This document shows positions 15,534 to 22,005 of a DNA stretch of 22,005 bases, in pieces (the first letter of the stretch is position 1; the number at the start of each line of letters is the position of its first letter). The notes under the pieces were generated by a model. It was given only the letters and a program-made list of their open reading frames with translations, was not told the DNA's origin and made no database searches. This DNA is from a bacterium (GTDB taxonomy: Bacteria > Margulisbacteria > Marinamargulisbacteria > SXXA01), in the NCBI GenBank assembly GCA_947502965.1, contig CANNCG010000008.1:1-22005 (forward strand), in the 5' to 3' direction. The position numbers and the translations under genes were made by a program.

Positions 15534-16358
15534 ATGCGGCCAGTAATGTATTTTCTAAAAAAAACGACCAAACGGTGCCTATATTTATTAAATAGGCGCC
15601 CTTGGAGAGTAGGCTACTTTGAATATAAATTTGACTTTATTATAAAGTCGGTTAAGTCTGGTTCTTTTCCGCAGTATCTTAAAGAAGGCTTACCTATCAA
15701 ATTTGGATATCGTCTTGACGAGCGTGTAGTTGAATATCCTTGGATTTACCATCATCTACCAAATGATCCAGGCACTCTTTTGGATGCAGGATCAACATTA
15801 AACGTCCCTGAAATTCTGGAATTAGAAAAATTAAAAAAATCTAAAATTGTAATTGCAAATCTAAACAAAGAAGACTTTTGCCACCAACGACTCCGAAACC
15901 CAGTCTCCTACGTATATAATGACCTCAGAGCGTCATGCTTCAGAGATGGGTATTTTGATACAATCACCTCTATTTCTACATTAGAACACGTAGGTATGGA
16001 CAATAGCCAGTACACACGTGATTTAATTAAACAAGAGCCTAATTCAAACGATTACCTAAAAGTTATCTTAGAGTTTAAACGTATACTGAAACCCGGTGGC
16101 TCTGTTTTAATAACTGTTCCCTTTGGTAAAGGCAATTTTGGGTGGCTTCAACTTTTTAACGCCGCAATGATAGACGCTCTCATAGCTACATTTGAGCCGA
16201 CTTATTACACGCTGACATTTTTCAAATACGATGGTCAACAATGGGGGATTTCTGATGCAAAAAACTGTCAAGAGAGCGGTTTTAACAATAGCTATTCAAC
16301 CGGAAAATTCGACATCGTATCATCAGAGTCTGTATGTTGTATTTTACTAAGGAATTAA
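15534..16358 (+). CDS. Class I SAM-dependent methyltransferase-like protein
   Basis: 274 residues. A basic N-terminal segment is followed by a Rossmann methyltransferase core: LLDAGSTLN (about 82-90) stands for the SAM-binding glycine loop, SISTLEHVGMD for the motif after strand 4, and FKRILKPGGSVLITVPFG for the post-core strand. The glycine loop has only one Gly (normally GxGxG), so SAM binding may be altered. First plus-strand gene of the glycan cluster, ending 3 bases before the next gene. It probably modifies a sugar of the surface glycan. No clear ribosome-binding site precedes the ATG, and a second ATG at 15546 is possible. Confidence 0.75.
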   Translation: MRPVMYFLKKTTKRCLYLLNRRPWRVGYFEYKFDFIIKSVKSGSFPQYLKEGLPIKFGYRLDERVVEYPWIYHHLPNDPGTLLDAGSTLNVPEILELEKLKKSKIVIANLNKEDFCHQRLRNPVSYVYNDLRASCFRDGYFDTITSISTLEHVGMDNSQYTRDLIKQEPNSNDYLKVILEFKRILKPGGSVLITVPFGKGNFGWLQLFNAAMIDALIATFEPTYYTLTFFKYDGQQWGISDAKNCQESGFNNSYSTGKFDIVSSESVCCILLRN

Positions 16359-16361
16359 ACT

Positions 16362-17582
16362 ATGAGTATTAAAAAAGTTCTAAATTGTCGCGTCTGTCAG
16401 GGACGTTACTTAGATACTATCTTTGTATTAGAGGACCAGTATATTGCAACTATTTTTATTAAATCTTTGGCAGAACGAGATTCGCATCAAAGATACCCAT
16501 TAGAACTAGTGTTATGCCAAGATTGCGGGTTTGTTCAATTAAGACACACCCTCGATAGAGAGATGCTGTTTAGCCACTATTGGTACCGATCAGGTATCAA
16601 CCAAACGATGAAATCCGCATTACAAGACGTTGTCAGTAGTGCACCCCAGTATACAACAATGCTGCCTGGCGATGTGGTTTGCGATATCGGGTGTAACGAT
16701 GGCACATTGTTAAGTTGCTATCCCAAAAACATTCGTACCATTGGGATTGATCCATCTAAAAATATGGCCTCTTTTTCAAAAGAACATGCAGATGTCGTCA
16801 TCGTCGATTACTTTTCATCCGAAGTTTTTTTCTCAAAAGAAACGAAACATGCCAAGATAGTTACCTCAATTGCGATGTTTTACTCAGTCGAAGACTCTGT
16901 CGCCTTTTCAAAAGGCGTTGCAGAGATTCTAGATGAGGATGGCGTATGGATTTTACAAATGTCATCCCTATCCTTGATGCTACAAAACAACTGCTATGAC
17001 AATATCGTACACGAACATGTCGGATATTATTCCATGGGGGTTATTAGCGAAATATTGAAGCCATTAGGCCTTCGAATTGTTGATTGCTCTACAAATGATA
17101 TTAATGCAGGCTCCCTTCGCTTATATATCAAAAAGCATGGTATGCCGAGTGCTGCAGTACTAGCACTTGCACAAACAGAGCTCGAAGAAGGATATTTAGA
17201 AAGACGCGTATACGACGCATTTTCCAAACGCTTAGACCTAGAAACCAGAAAATTCAAAACCTTTTTATTAGATTGCGACCCTCAAAAAACAGCCTTTTAT
17301 GGCGCCTCTACAAAAGGTAATGTCATTCTGCAGCATGTTGGCGCAACCCAGCGTCATGCCTTTGGTATCGCAGAAAGAAACCCATTGAAGTATGGCTATC
17401 ACACCCTTGGCTCTGATTTAAAAATCATTTCTGAAGACGAAATGCGCAAACGCGTTCCGAAAAACATTATTATCCTCCCCTATCACTTTAAATCAGAAAT
17501 TTTAAAGAGAGAGTCCGCGTTAATAGAAACCGGCGCATCTCTTGTTTTTCCATTACCCGAATTTACAGTTATTGAAAAATGA
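16362..17582 (+). CDS. NDP-hexose C-methyltransferase family (TylC3/NovU-like)
   Basis: 406-residue three-domain protein typical of SAM-dependent sugar C-methyltransferases. The N-terminal zinc-binding domain uses Cys9, Cys12, Cys52 and Cys55 (CRVC, CQDC). The central Rossmann domain binds SAM with CDIGCNDGTLL (about 107-117). A C-terminal nucleotide-sugar-binding domain contains FYGASTKGNVILQ and ends in LPEFTVIEK. IVHEHVGYYS matches the His-Glu-His catalytic region of the family. Such enzymes add a branch methyl group to a keto-deoxy sugar, in line with the dehydratase-like gene that follows with a four-base overlap (ATGA). The sugar substrate is not known. Confidence 0.88.
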   Translation: MSIKKVLNCRVCQGRYLDTIFVLEDQYIATIFIKSLAERDSHQRYPLELVLCQDCGFVQLRHTLDREMLFSHYWYRSGINQTMKSALQDVVSSAPQYTTMLPGDVVCDIGCNDGTLLSCYPKNIRTIGIDPSKNMASFSKEHADVVIVDYFSSEVFFSKETKHAKIVTSIAMFYSVEDSVAFSKGVAEILDEDGVWILQMSSLSLMLQNNCYDNIVHEHVGYYSMGVISEILKPLGLRIVDCSTNDINAGSLRLYIKKHGMPSAAVLALAQTELEEGYLERRVYDAFSKRLDLETRKFKTFLLDCDPQKTAFYGASTKGNVILQHVGATQRHAFGIAERNPLKYGYHTLGSDLKIISEDEMRKRVPKNIIILPYHFKSEILKRESALIETGASLVFPLPEFTVIEK

Positions 17583-18544
17583 CAACGATTAACCTTGTTA
17601 CTGGGGTTAGTGGTCAAGATGGCTTTTTTATAAGTCGACATTTACTGAAAAAAGGACATCGGGTACTGGGTGTCTCTCGACGACAGGTAGATTCACCCCA
17701 TGTGCTTCTCTTAGCAAAGTATCCGAAGTATCAGCACTATGCTATTTCTAAGTACACAAAATCTAATATCGAAGCACTGTTTCGAGAAGTGCAGCCCGAT
17801 AGAGTCTTCCATGCGGCAGGATTTCGTGACATACCCAGTACTGATGAGGAAGTGGCCCAATGTTTTTTCACAAATGTCGAGCTTCTTGCAATAATCATTG
17901 CAGCTATACGTCAAAACTCACCTAAAACTCGCTTATTATTCATATCATCAGCTGAAATCTATGGGAAAAATGCAGGTATAGCCCACGAAAAAACAGCCTT
18001 TAATCCAGAAAATCCGTACGCCGTTTCAAAAACAGAAGGAATGCAGCAAATAGAATTCTTTAGATCCAATGGTGGCTTTGGTTCAGTTGCTATTTGTTTT
18101 AATCACGATTCATTTTTGTCGCCAACAACACACTTGGCTATTTCTGTGGTTAGAAAATTATTAAAATCAAGAGAATCGTCTACATTCTTTAATACATCAA
18201 TACACAGAGATTTTGGACACGCTTCAGATTTTTCCGTAGCCTTCGATTTAATTCTCAGTCATCATACGCCAGATAATTTCGTTGTATGCACAGGAACACA
18301 TGTCTCGTTAGACGACTATATTAATATGACTTGTCATTATTTAAAAATAGAACCAGCTGCCATTACACGCTCTGTCCAACCTGATTTAGAAACATATGCA
18401 CGTAGAGGAGATTCCCAAAAAATAAGATCCTTATTGGGATGGACACCGCGATTTACAGTTGAAAAAATTTGCAAAAATATCATTTACTGGGAAAAAAAAA
18501 ATCAAAATGATCGAATTAACCTTTATTCTCCCAACATTAAATAG
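17579..18544 (+). CDS. GDP-mannose 4,6-dehydratase-like NAD-dependent epimerase/dehydratase
   Basis: Extended short-chain dehydrogenase of 321 residues. VTGVSGQDGFFISRHLLKKG at the N-terminus holds the NADP-binding GxxGxxG in the form usual for GDP-mannose 4,6-dehydratase. The catalytic set is Ser124 in SSAEIYG and Tyr147/Lys151 in NPYAVSK. CFNHDS matches the substrate-binding FNHES of that family, and DFGHASDF parallels the RDWGHA motif. It probably makes a 4-keto-6-deoxy sugar for C-methylation by the upstream enzyme, although a related reductase or epimerase is possible. Its last codons contain an A10 run and overlap the next gene by 38 bases. Confidence 0.83.
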   Translation: MTTINLVTGVSGQDGFFISRHLLKKGHRVLGVSRRQVDSPHVLLLAKYPKYQHYAISKYTKSNIEALFREVQPDRVFHAAGFRDIPSTDEEVAQCFFTNVELLAIIIAAIRQNSPKTRLLFISSAEIYGKNAGIAHEKTAFNPENPYAVSKTEGMQQIEFFRSNGGFGSVAICFNHDSFLSPTTHLAISVVRKLLKSRESSTFFNTSIHRDFGHASDFSVAFDLILSHHTPDNFVVCTGTHVSLDDYINMTCHYLKIEPAAITRSVQPDLETYARRGDSQKIRSLLGWTPRFTVEKICKNIIYWEKKNQNDRINLYSPNIK

Positions 18545-19514
18545 AAAAGAGTGGGTACTTCGCGCTATTCATTCTTGCCTAAGTACAGAAGCGCATCACT
18601 TTATACCTCATGTTCTGGTCATAGACAGCCAAAGTATAGATGGTACGGCAGATGCTATTCAAACCGAGTTTTCCGAACACCCAAGAGTACGTTTACTGCA
18701 AAACGACCCATCCGATAAATTCATGAAAACATGCTTTATGGGCGTTTCTTATTTAAAAACACCATGGGCAACATTTATGTACGATGATGATGTTCTCTCT
18801 CCGTTTTGGTCAGTATTGGGCTTGGCCGCAGAAAAAAAATTAAATTCGTTTGTATCAGGATATGGGATAACCCATCAGGTGCAATTCACATATACATTTA
18901 CAAAACCCAAGGACATACGCTGGATTCAGCGAGAAAGTGTATTGTCAGCCTACTTTGGTCAGTACATAGAATTAAACGAGGCGCTGCCCATGAGTCCTAT
19001 ATGCTGCATTGTTAAATCAGATCACTTACATCAGTGGGTTGAGGAGGTTCAAACATTTTGCAACCAAACGTCTTTGAGACGTTATTATATGATGAAACGA
19101 AATATTGGACCGGACTTAATGATTTACCTATTGGGCATTTTAGAATCAAATACCAAAATAGGTATAATTTCAGACCCTATAGCCCAATTTTCTGAACATC
19201 CGAATTCTATGAGTATTCTGGCCTTAGGACCAGACCTCGATATCGGCTATTGGTTGGCCAAAGTTTGGGCTTTTGAGCAATTAGACCGTTATAACCTGTC
19301 TCACTTAAAGACAACGTTTGGTGCTTATTTATTGTTTTTTGGATTAAAGATGTGTGTGTATTCACTATATCTTTGGCGATGGGCAGATGCCTGGCGCATA
19401 TTGATCGAAATGTCTCACATATTAAGACAGAACAAAAAAACAGAGGGATTTAGGTTAATCCTATATATTTGGCGTCTTTACATAGCTTCTATTCGTCGCA
19501 AATTTTCGCTGTAA
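18507..19514 (+). CDS. Family 2 glycosyltransferase
   Basis: 335-residue GT-A glycosyltransferase. The N-terminus TFILPTLNRKEWVLRAI and VIDSQSIDGT form the nucleotide-binding part, and FMYDDDVLSPFW gives the DxD metal/donor motif near residue 95. A long C-terminal part has amphipathic or hydrophobic helices. The start is set at the ATG at 18507, where the family fold begins. An in-frame TTG at 18459 would add 16 lysine-rich residues read through the A10 tract in the overlapping dehydratase gene. It probably adds one sugar of the surface glycan; donor and linkage are unknown. Confidence 0.83.
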   Translation: MIELTFILPTLNRKEWVLRAIHSCLSTEAHHFIPHVLVIDSQSIDGTADAIQTEFSEHPRVRLLQNDPSDKFMKTCFMGVSYLKTPWATFMYDDDVLSPFWSVLGLAAEKKLNSFVSGYGITHQVQFTYTFTKPKDIRWIQRESVLSAYFGQYIELNEALPMSPICCIVKSDHLHQWVEEVQTFCNQTSLRRYYMMKRNIGPDLMIYLLGILESNTKIGIISDPIAQFSEHPNSMSILALGPDLDIGYWLAKVWAFEQLDRYNLSHLKTTFGAYLLFFGLKMCVYSLYLWRWADAWRILIEMSHILRQNKKTEGFRLILYIWRLYIASIRRKFSL

Positions 19515-19552
19515 CCTTTTATCCCAAAATCAGTCAAAAAAACAGAGTATCT

Positions 19553-19573
19553 ATGAAAAGACCCCCAAAATGA
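19553..19573 (+). other. Possible 6-codon leader ORF before the last glycosyltransferase gene
   Basis: ATG AAA AGA CCC CCA AAA TGA encodes MKRPPK, and its TGA overlaps the ATG at 19570 (ATGA). It could couple translation into the following gene, which has no ribosome-binding site of its own. Purely positional evidence. Confidence 0.2.
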
Positions 19574-20565
19574 ATTGGCAAAAGCTCCAACAGTCAGAAA
19601 TTGTATTTTTTAACGAAGGCAGGAGCTGGTACATACCACATGTCCTCACCCAAGCAAAAATAGCCAATAAAGGACGATCACCAACCTTGCTCTGTGACAT
19701 CCCCAGAAAAATGTATACCAGCGCAAAACAAGTTCCTATCAACGCTTATCTAAAAGCAAAACAGGACATTGCTCACTTTCACAGCATATACCAACACATG
19801 TCTCCAAATGATTTTTACTATGAGCGCCGTTGCTGGGAACGATGGTTTTATATATTAAACTATATGGAAACAGAAAAAATACACTCTATCATTCATTTAG
19901 ACTCTGATGCGCTCTTATATACCAATTCCGAAGATTTTTTCAAAACATACGGGGATTTAACACGGGAGTGTGGATTCCCCATCCTCATCGAAAATCCAAC
20001 ATTGTTAGAACTTGCGGCTTCCGCACACATTAGCTATTGGAGCAAAGAAGCACTTGGAAAATTTTGCGAATTTATACACCAAACCTTTTCTCAAAAGCAC
20101 TATCTCGACATCTATAAAGAAAAATGGGCGTTACATCAAAGAAAAGCATGTGCTGACGGGGTATCTGACATGACCACCCTGCACCTCTTTTGGGAAAAAT
20201 ACAAAACAAGAATTCATAATCTGGCACCGATTCAAAATAATTGTATTGTTGATAATAACGTCTCTCAATCCTTCAATTATATAGGACAAACATACATGAT
20301 GAAGAAAAAAATAAAGAAAATAGGGTGGCAAAACAATAAACCCTATTTCTCTCGAATAGAAGACGGCGCAAGGATATCACCGCTAGCCATACACTTCCAA
20401 GGCACCGCTAAAAAACATATTCCAACCTATATACAATCCCCATTTTTGGAGAAAATAAAACTCAGCAGACACAGAGCAATGCATATATGGACAAGAATAT
20501 ACTATAGAGGATCTTCCTATAAAATTTCGATTCTAAATAGCCTCAATAAAAAACTTTTTTTCTAG
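19570..20565 (+). CDS. Putative glycosyltransferase (GT-A-like, DSD motif)
   Basis: 331-residue cytoplasmic protein with no signal peptide. ERRCWERWFYILNYM followed by SIIHLDSDALLYTN (about 110-120) resembles the strand and DxD metal site of GT-A sugar transferases, with a Cys/Arg helix before it that recurs in capsule-type enzymes. The rest is not recognised, and a basic C-terminal tail could bind membrane. It is the last gene of the cluster, 55 bases after the previous one, and is strikingly AT-rich and lysine-rich compared with the housekeeping genes. The glycosyltransferase call rests on the DSD region and the neighbourhood. Confidence 0.55.
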   Translation: MNWQKLQQSEIVFFNEGRSWYIPHVLTQAKIANKGRSPTLLCDIPRKMYTSAKQVPINAYLKAKQDIAHFHSIYQHMSPNDFYYERRCWERWFYILNYMETEKIHSIIHLDSDALLYTNSEDFFKTYGDLTRECGFPILIENPTLLELAASAHISYWSKEALGKFCEFIHQTFSQKHYLDIYKEKWALHQRKACADGVSDMTTLHLFWEKYKTRIHNLAPIQNNCIVDNNVSQSFNYIGQTYMMKKKIKKIGWQNNKPYFSRIEDGARISPLAIHFQGTAKKHIPTYIQSPFLEKIKLSRHRAMHIWTRIYYRGSSYKISILNSLNKKLFF

Positions 20566-20566
20566 A

Positions 20567-20766
20567 CTACAGAGGTGGGAAGCTGAGGTTGGGGATTTTG
20601 AGATTGAGTGCGGCAAAGATGGCGGCGCAGGTAGGTGTCGGCGTTTGGATTTTTTTGACGGGAGGGAGTGTGGCATGGGCGATAGAGAGCCGAACGGTTT
20701 GGAGCTGGGCAACGTAGTCCCACGCGGCGGTTGCGGTAAGATTTAGCGGCGCAATCGCTGCATCCA
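20567..20766 (-). pseudogene. Transposase C-terminal remnant (IS4/IS1634-like)
   Basis: The minus-strand frame reads TAAWDYVAQLQTVRL, then TLPPVKKIQTPTPTCAAIF and ALNLKIPNLSFPPL before a stop. This resembles the tail of IS4/IS1634-type DDE transposases, where a VRLVEVEL-like strand leads to TPTPEAxxILKALGL. An in-frame stop lies just upstream (20773 area) and no catalytic DDE residues remain, so it is a broken remnant at best. The family match is by eye only. Composition is GC-richer than the adjoining glycan genes. Confidence 0.35.
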
Positions 20767-20902
20767 ACCATATCTAGCGCCCACTGGGGGATCTACAACA
20801 TCCCCTTATATGATAATGTTCAAAACAGAAAAATGACGTTTTAGGCCTGAAAAATAGTCCCAAATTCCCTTTCTTGATTTTTGTGCCTAATTCTTTCGTT
20901 TC

Positions 20903-20915
20903 GCGACAGCGCCAT
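20903..20915 (-). repeat. IS-end-like motif, right copy
   Basis: Second copy of GCGACAGCGCCAT (see 171-183), in the same orientation and here followed on the minus strand by GAAACGAAAG. The two copies lie 20.7 kb apart and flank all the intact genes except the armadillo gene. Confidence 0.35.
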
Positions 20916-21007
20916 CCAGTACCGGCGGTAGCGCCAACCGCTGCACCAAACGCTATATCTCGACACGTGTCCATCTTGGATAAATCTTTTACCCAAGGAC
21001 CCACCAC

Positions 21008-22005
21008 CTAATTAGCCGGGTCAGCGGAGAGCCTCCTAAGCGCTAAGACAGCCCATTTTTTCGCCATATCAGTGGCCTGCGGATCCCTGAGAATTGTACT
21101 TAATTGAATATGAACACCGGCGTCCACTAGGGTTTGGCGATTAGCCGGGTTATCGGAGAGATTGCAAAGCGCTCCGGCAGCACATTGTTTCTCCAAAGGA
21201 GTGGCAAGCGGATCCATGAGAAGTTCACTTAATCGAATATAAACACCGGCTGCCATTAGGATTGGGAGATTAGCCGGGTCACGGGAGAGATACCAAAGCG
21301 CTAAGGCAGCACATTGTTTCGCCATATCAGTGGCCTGCTGATCACTGAGAAGTTCACTTAATAGATTATGAACACCGGCGGCTATTAGGGCTTGGCCATT
21401 GGCCGGGTCACGGGAGAGATTGCAAAGCGCTCCGGCAGCGTGTTCTATCGCCATATCAGTTTCCTGCCGATCCATGAGAAGTTTACTTAATAGATTATGA
21501 ACACCGGCGGCCACTAGAGCTTGGCCATTGGCCGGGTCAGCGGAGAGATTGCAAAGCGCTCCGGCAGCGTGTTCTATCGCCATATCAGTGGCCTGCGGAC
21601 TGAGAAGTTCACTTAATCGAATATGAACACCGGCGGCCACTAGAGCTTGGCCATTGGCCGGGTCACGGGAGAGATTGCAAAGCGCTTCGGCAGCCCATTG
21701 TTTCTCTACAGGAGTGGCCGGCTGATCCCTGAGAAGTGCACTTAATGAATTATGAACACCGTCTGCCACTAGGGCTTGGCCATTGGCCGGGTCACGGGAG
21801 AGATTGCAAAGCGCTATGAGAGCCCATTGTTTCGCCATATCAGTGGCCTGCGGATCACTGAGAAGTTCACTTAATCGAATATGAACACCGGCGGCCACTA
21901 GAGCTTGGAGATTGGCCGGGTCAGCGGAGAGATTGCAAAGCGCTCCGGCAGCACATTGTTTCGCCAAAGGAGTGGCAAACGGATCCCTGAGAAGTTCACT
22001 TAATC
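21008..22005 (-). CDS. Armadillo-repeat protein, 5' end beyond the window
   Basis: The frame is open to the right edge, and 331 codons plus stop are visible. The protein consists wholly of armadillo-type repeats of 43 residues (one of 42). A typical unit runs LSELLSDPQATDMAKQ, then CAAGALCNLS, then DPANGQALVAAGVH, matching the H1-H2-H3 helices of ARM/beta-catenin-like repeats. Seven full units and a last one cut at residue 31 by TAG are present. Units are near-identical, including at DNA level. ARM proteins are protein-binding scaffolds common in eukaryotes, so a host-interaction role is plausible but inferred. The true N-terminus, and hence any secretion signal, is not visible. Confidence 0.85.
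   Translation of the reverse strand, partial: LSELLRDPFATPLAKQCAAGALCNLSADPANLQALVAAGVHIRLSELLSDPQATDMAKQWALIALCNLSRDPANGQALVADGVHNSLSALLRDQPATPVEKQWAAEALCNLSRDPANGQALVAAGVHIRLSELLSPQATDMAIEHAAGALCNLSADPANGQALVAAGVHNLLSKLLMDRQETDMAIEHAAGALCNLSRDPANGQALIAAGVHNLLSELLSDQQATDMAKQCAALALWYLSRDPANLPILMAAGVYIRLSELLMDPLATPLEKQCAAGALCNLSDNPANRQTLVDAGVHIQLSTILRDPQATDMAKKWAVLALRRLSADPAN
21011..22003 (-). repeat. Tandem 129-bp DNA repeat array encoding the armadillo units
   Basis: Unit boundaries, taken at the Leu-Ser codons, are 21875-22003, 21746-21874, 21617-21745, 21491-21616 (126 bp, one codon lost), 21362-21490, 21233-21361, 21104-21232 and a partial 21011-21103. Identical blocks such as GAGAGATTGCAAAGCGCT recur at the same phase, showing recent duplication or gene conversion. 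The array may extend beyond the window. Confidence 0.9.

Larger units (their letters stand above)
20566..21007. other. Region of decayed mobile-element sequence
   Basis: Between the glycan cluster and the armadillo gene no intact gene is seen. It holds a transposase-like C-terminal fragment (20567-20766), an open stretch of about 77 codons on the minus strand (20774-21007) in frame with the armadillo gene, and the right copy of the IS-end-like motif (20903-20915). After the motif, one minus-strand frame reads FSGLKRHF, which faintly recalls the N-terminus of IS6-type transposases. Confidence 0.45.

Noticed and set aside
20562..20771. 69-codon minus-strand frame
   Set aside because: It is Arg/Pro/Cys-rich without motifs; the overlapping frame at 20567-20766 gives the better transposase-tail match.
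21008..22005. CRISPR-like appearance of regular repeats
   Set aside because: The period is 129 bp with no spacer pattern, and the array translates into armadillo units in one open frame.

Overview
The window looks like a piece of chromosome from a Gram-negative bacterium that may live with a eukaryotic host. Lipopolysaccharide transport genes (lptA, lptC) and several glycosyltransferases show an LPS-type outer membrane. A protein made of armadillo repeats at the right edge is eukaryotic-like and is the main hint of host association. The primary sigma factor is short (about 357 residues) and lacks the large N-terminal extension usual in alpha- and gammaproteobacteria. I therefore do not assign a phylum from the sequence alone.

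Layout. Bases 1-621 hold no recognisable gene, only hairpins, a terminator and an IS-end-like motif. From 10535 down to 622 there is a long, tightly packed run of minus-strand genes: lptA, a thioredoxin-reductase-like flavoprotein, purQ, a small possibly PurS-like protein, a family 2 glycosyltransferase, a TPR protein, lptC, an RluB-type pseudouridine synthase, dapA, rplY, pyrE, pyrF and rpoD. Most junctions from lptA to rluB are overlaps or gaps of a few bases, so this looks like one operon mixing LPS export, purine synthesis and redox functions. A good promoter in front of rplY starts a second unit, rplY-pyrE-pyrF. rpoD follows a repeat-bearing gap and probably has its own promoter.

From 10606 to 14070 come a secreted DUF4139-type protein (+), a divergent methylenetetrahydrofolate reductase (-), a plant-type [2Fe-2S] ferredoxin (+) with a clear promoter, and fabI (+). 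The convergent gene pairs are separated by strong hairpin terminators. From 14070 to 20565 lies a surface-glycan island: a Wzx-type flippase (-), then on the other strand two methyltransferases, a GDP-mannose-dehydratase-like enzyme and two glycosyltransferases. It is visibly richer in A and T than the housekeeping part and was probably acquired or is fast-evolving.

Bases 20566-21007 contain decayed insertion-sequence material. The last kilobase is the 3' part of a gene encoding nearly eight 43-residue armadillo repeats, which runs off the right edge.

Most notable are the armadillo array, a thioredoxin-reductase homologue that has lost both its CxxC centre and its NADPH phosphate-binding motif, and the unrecognised small gene locked to purQ.
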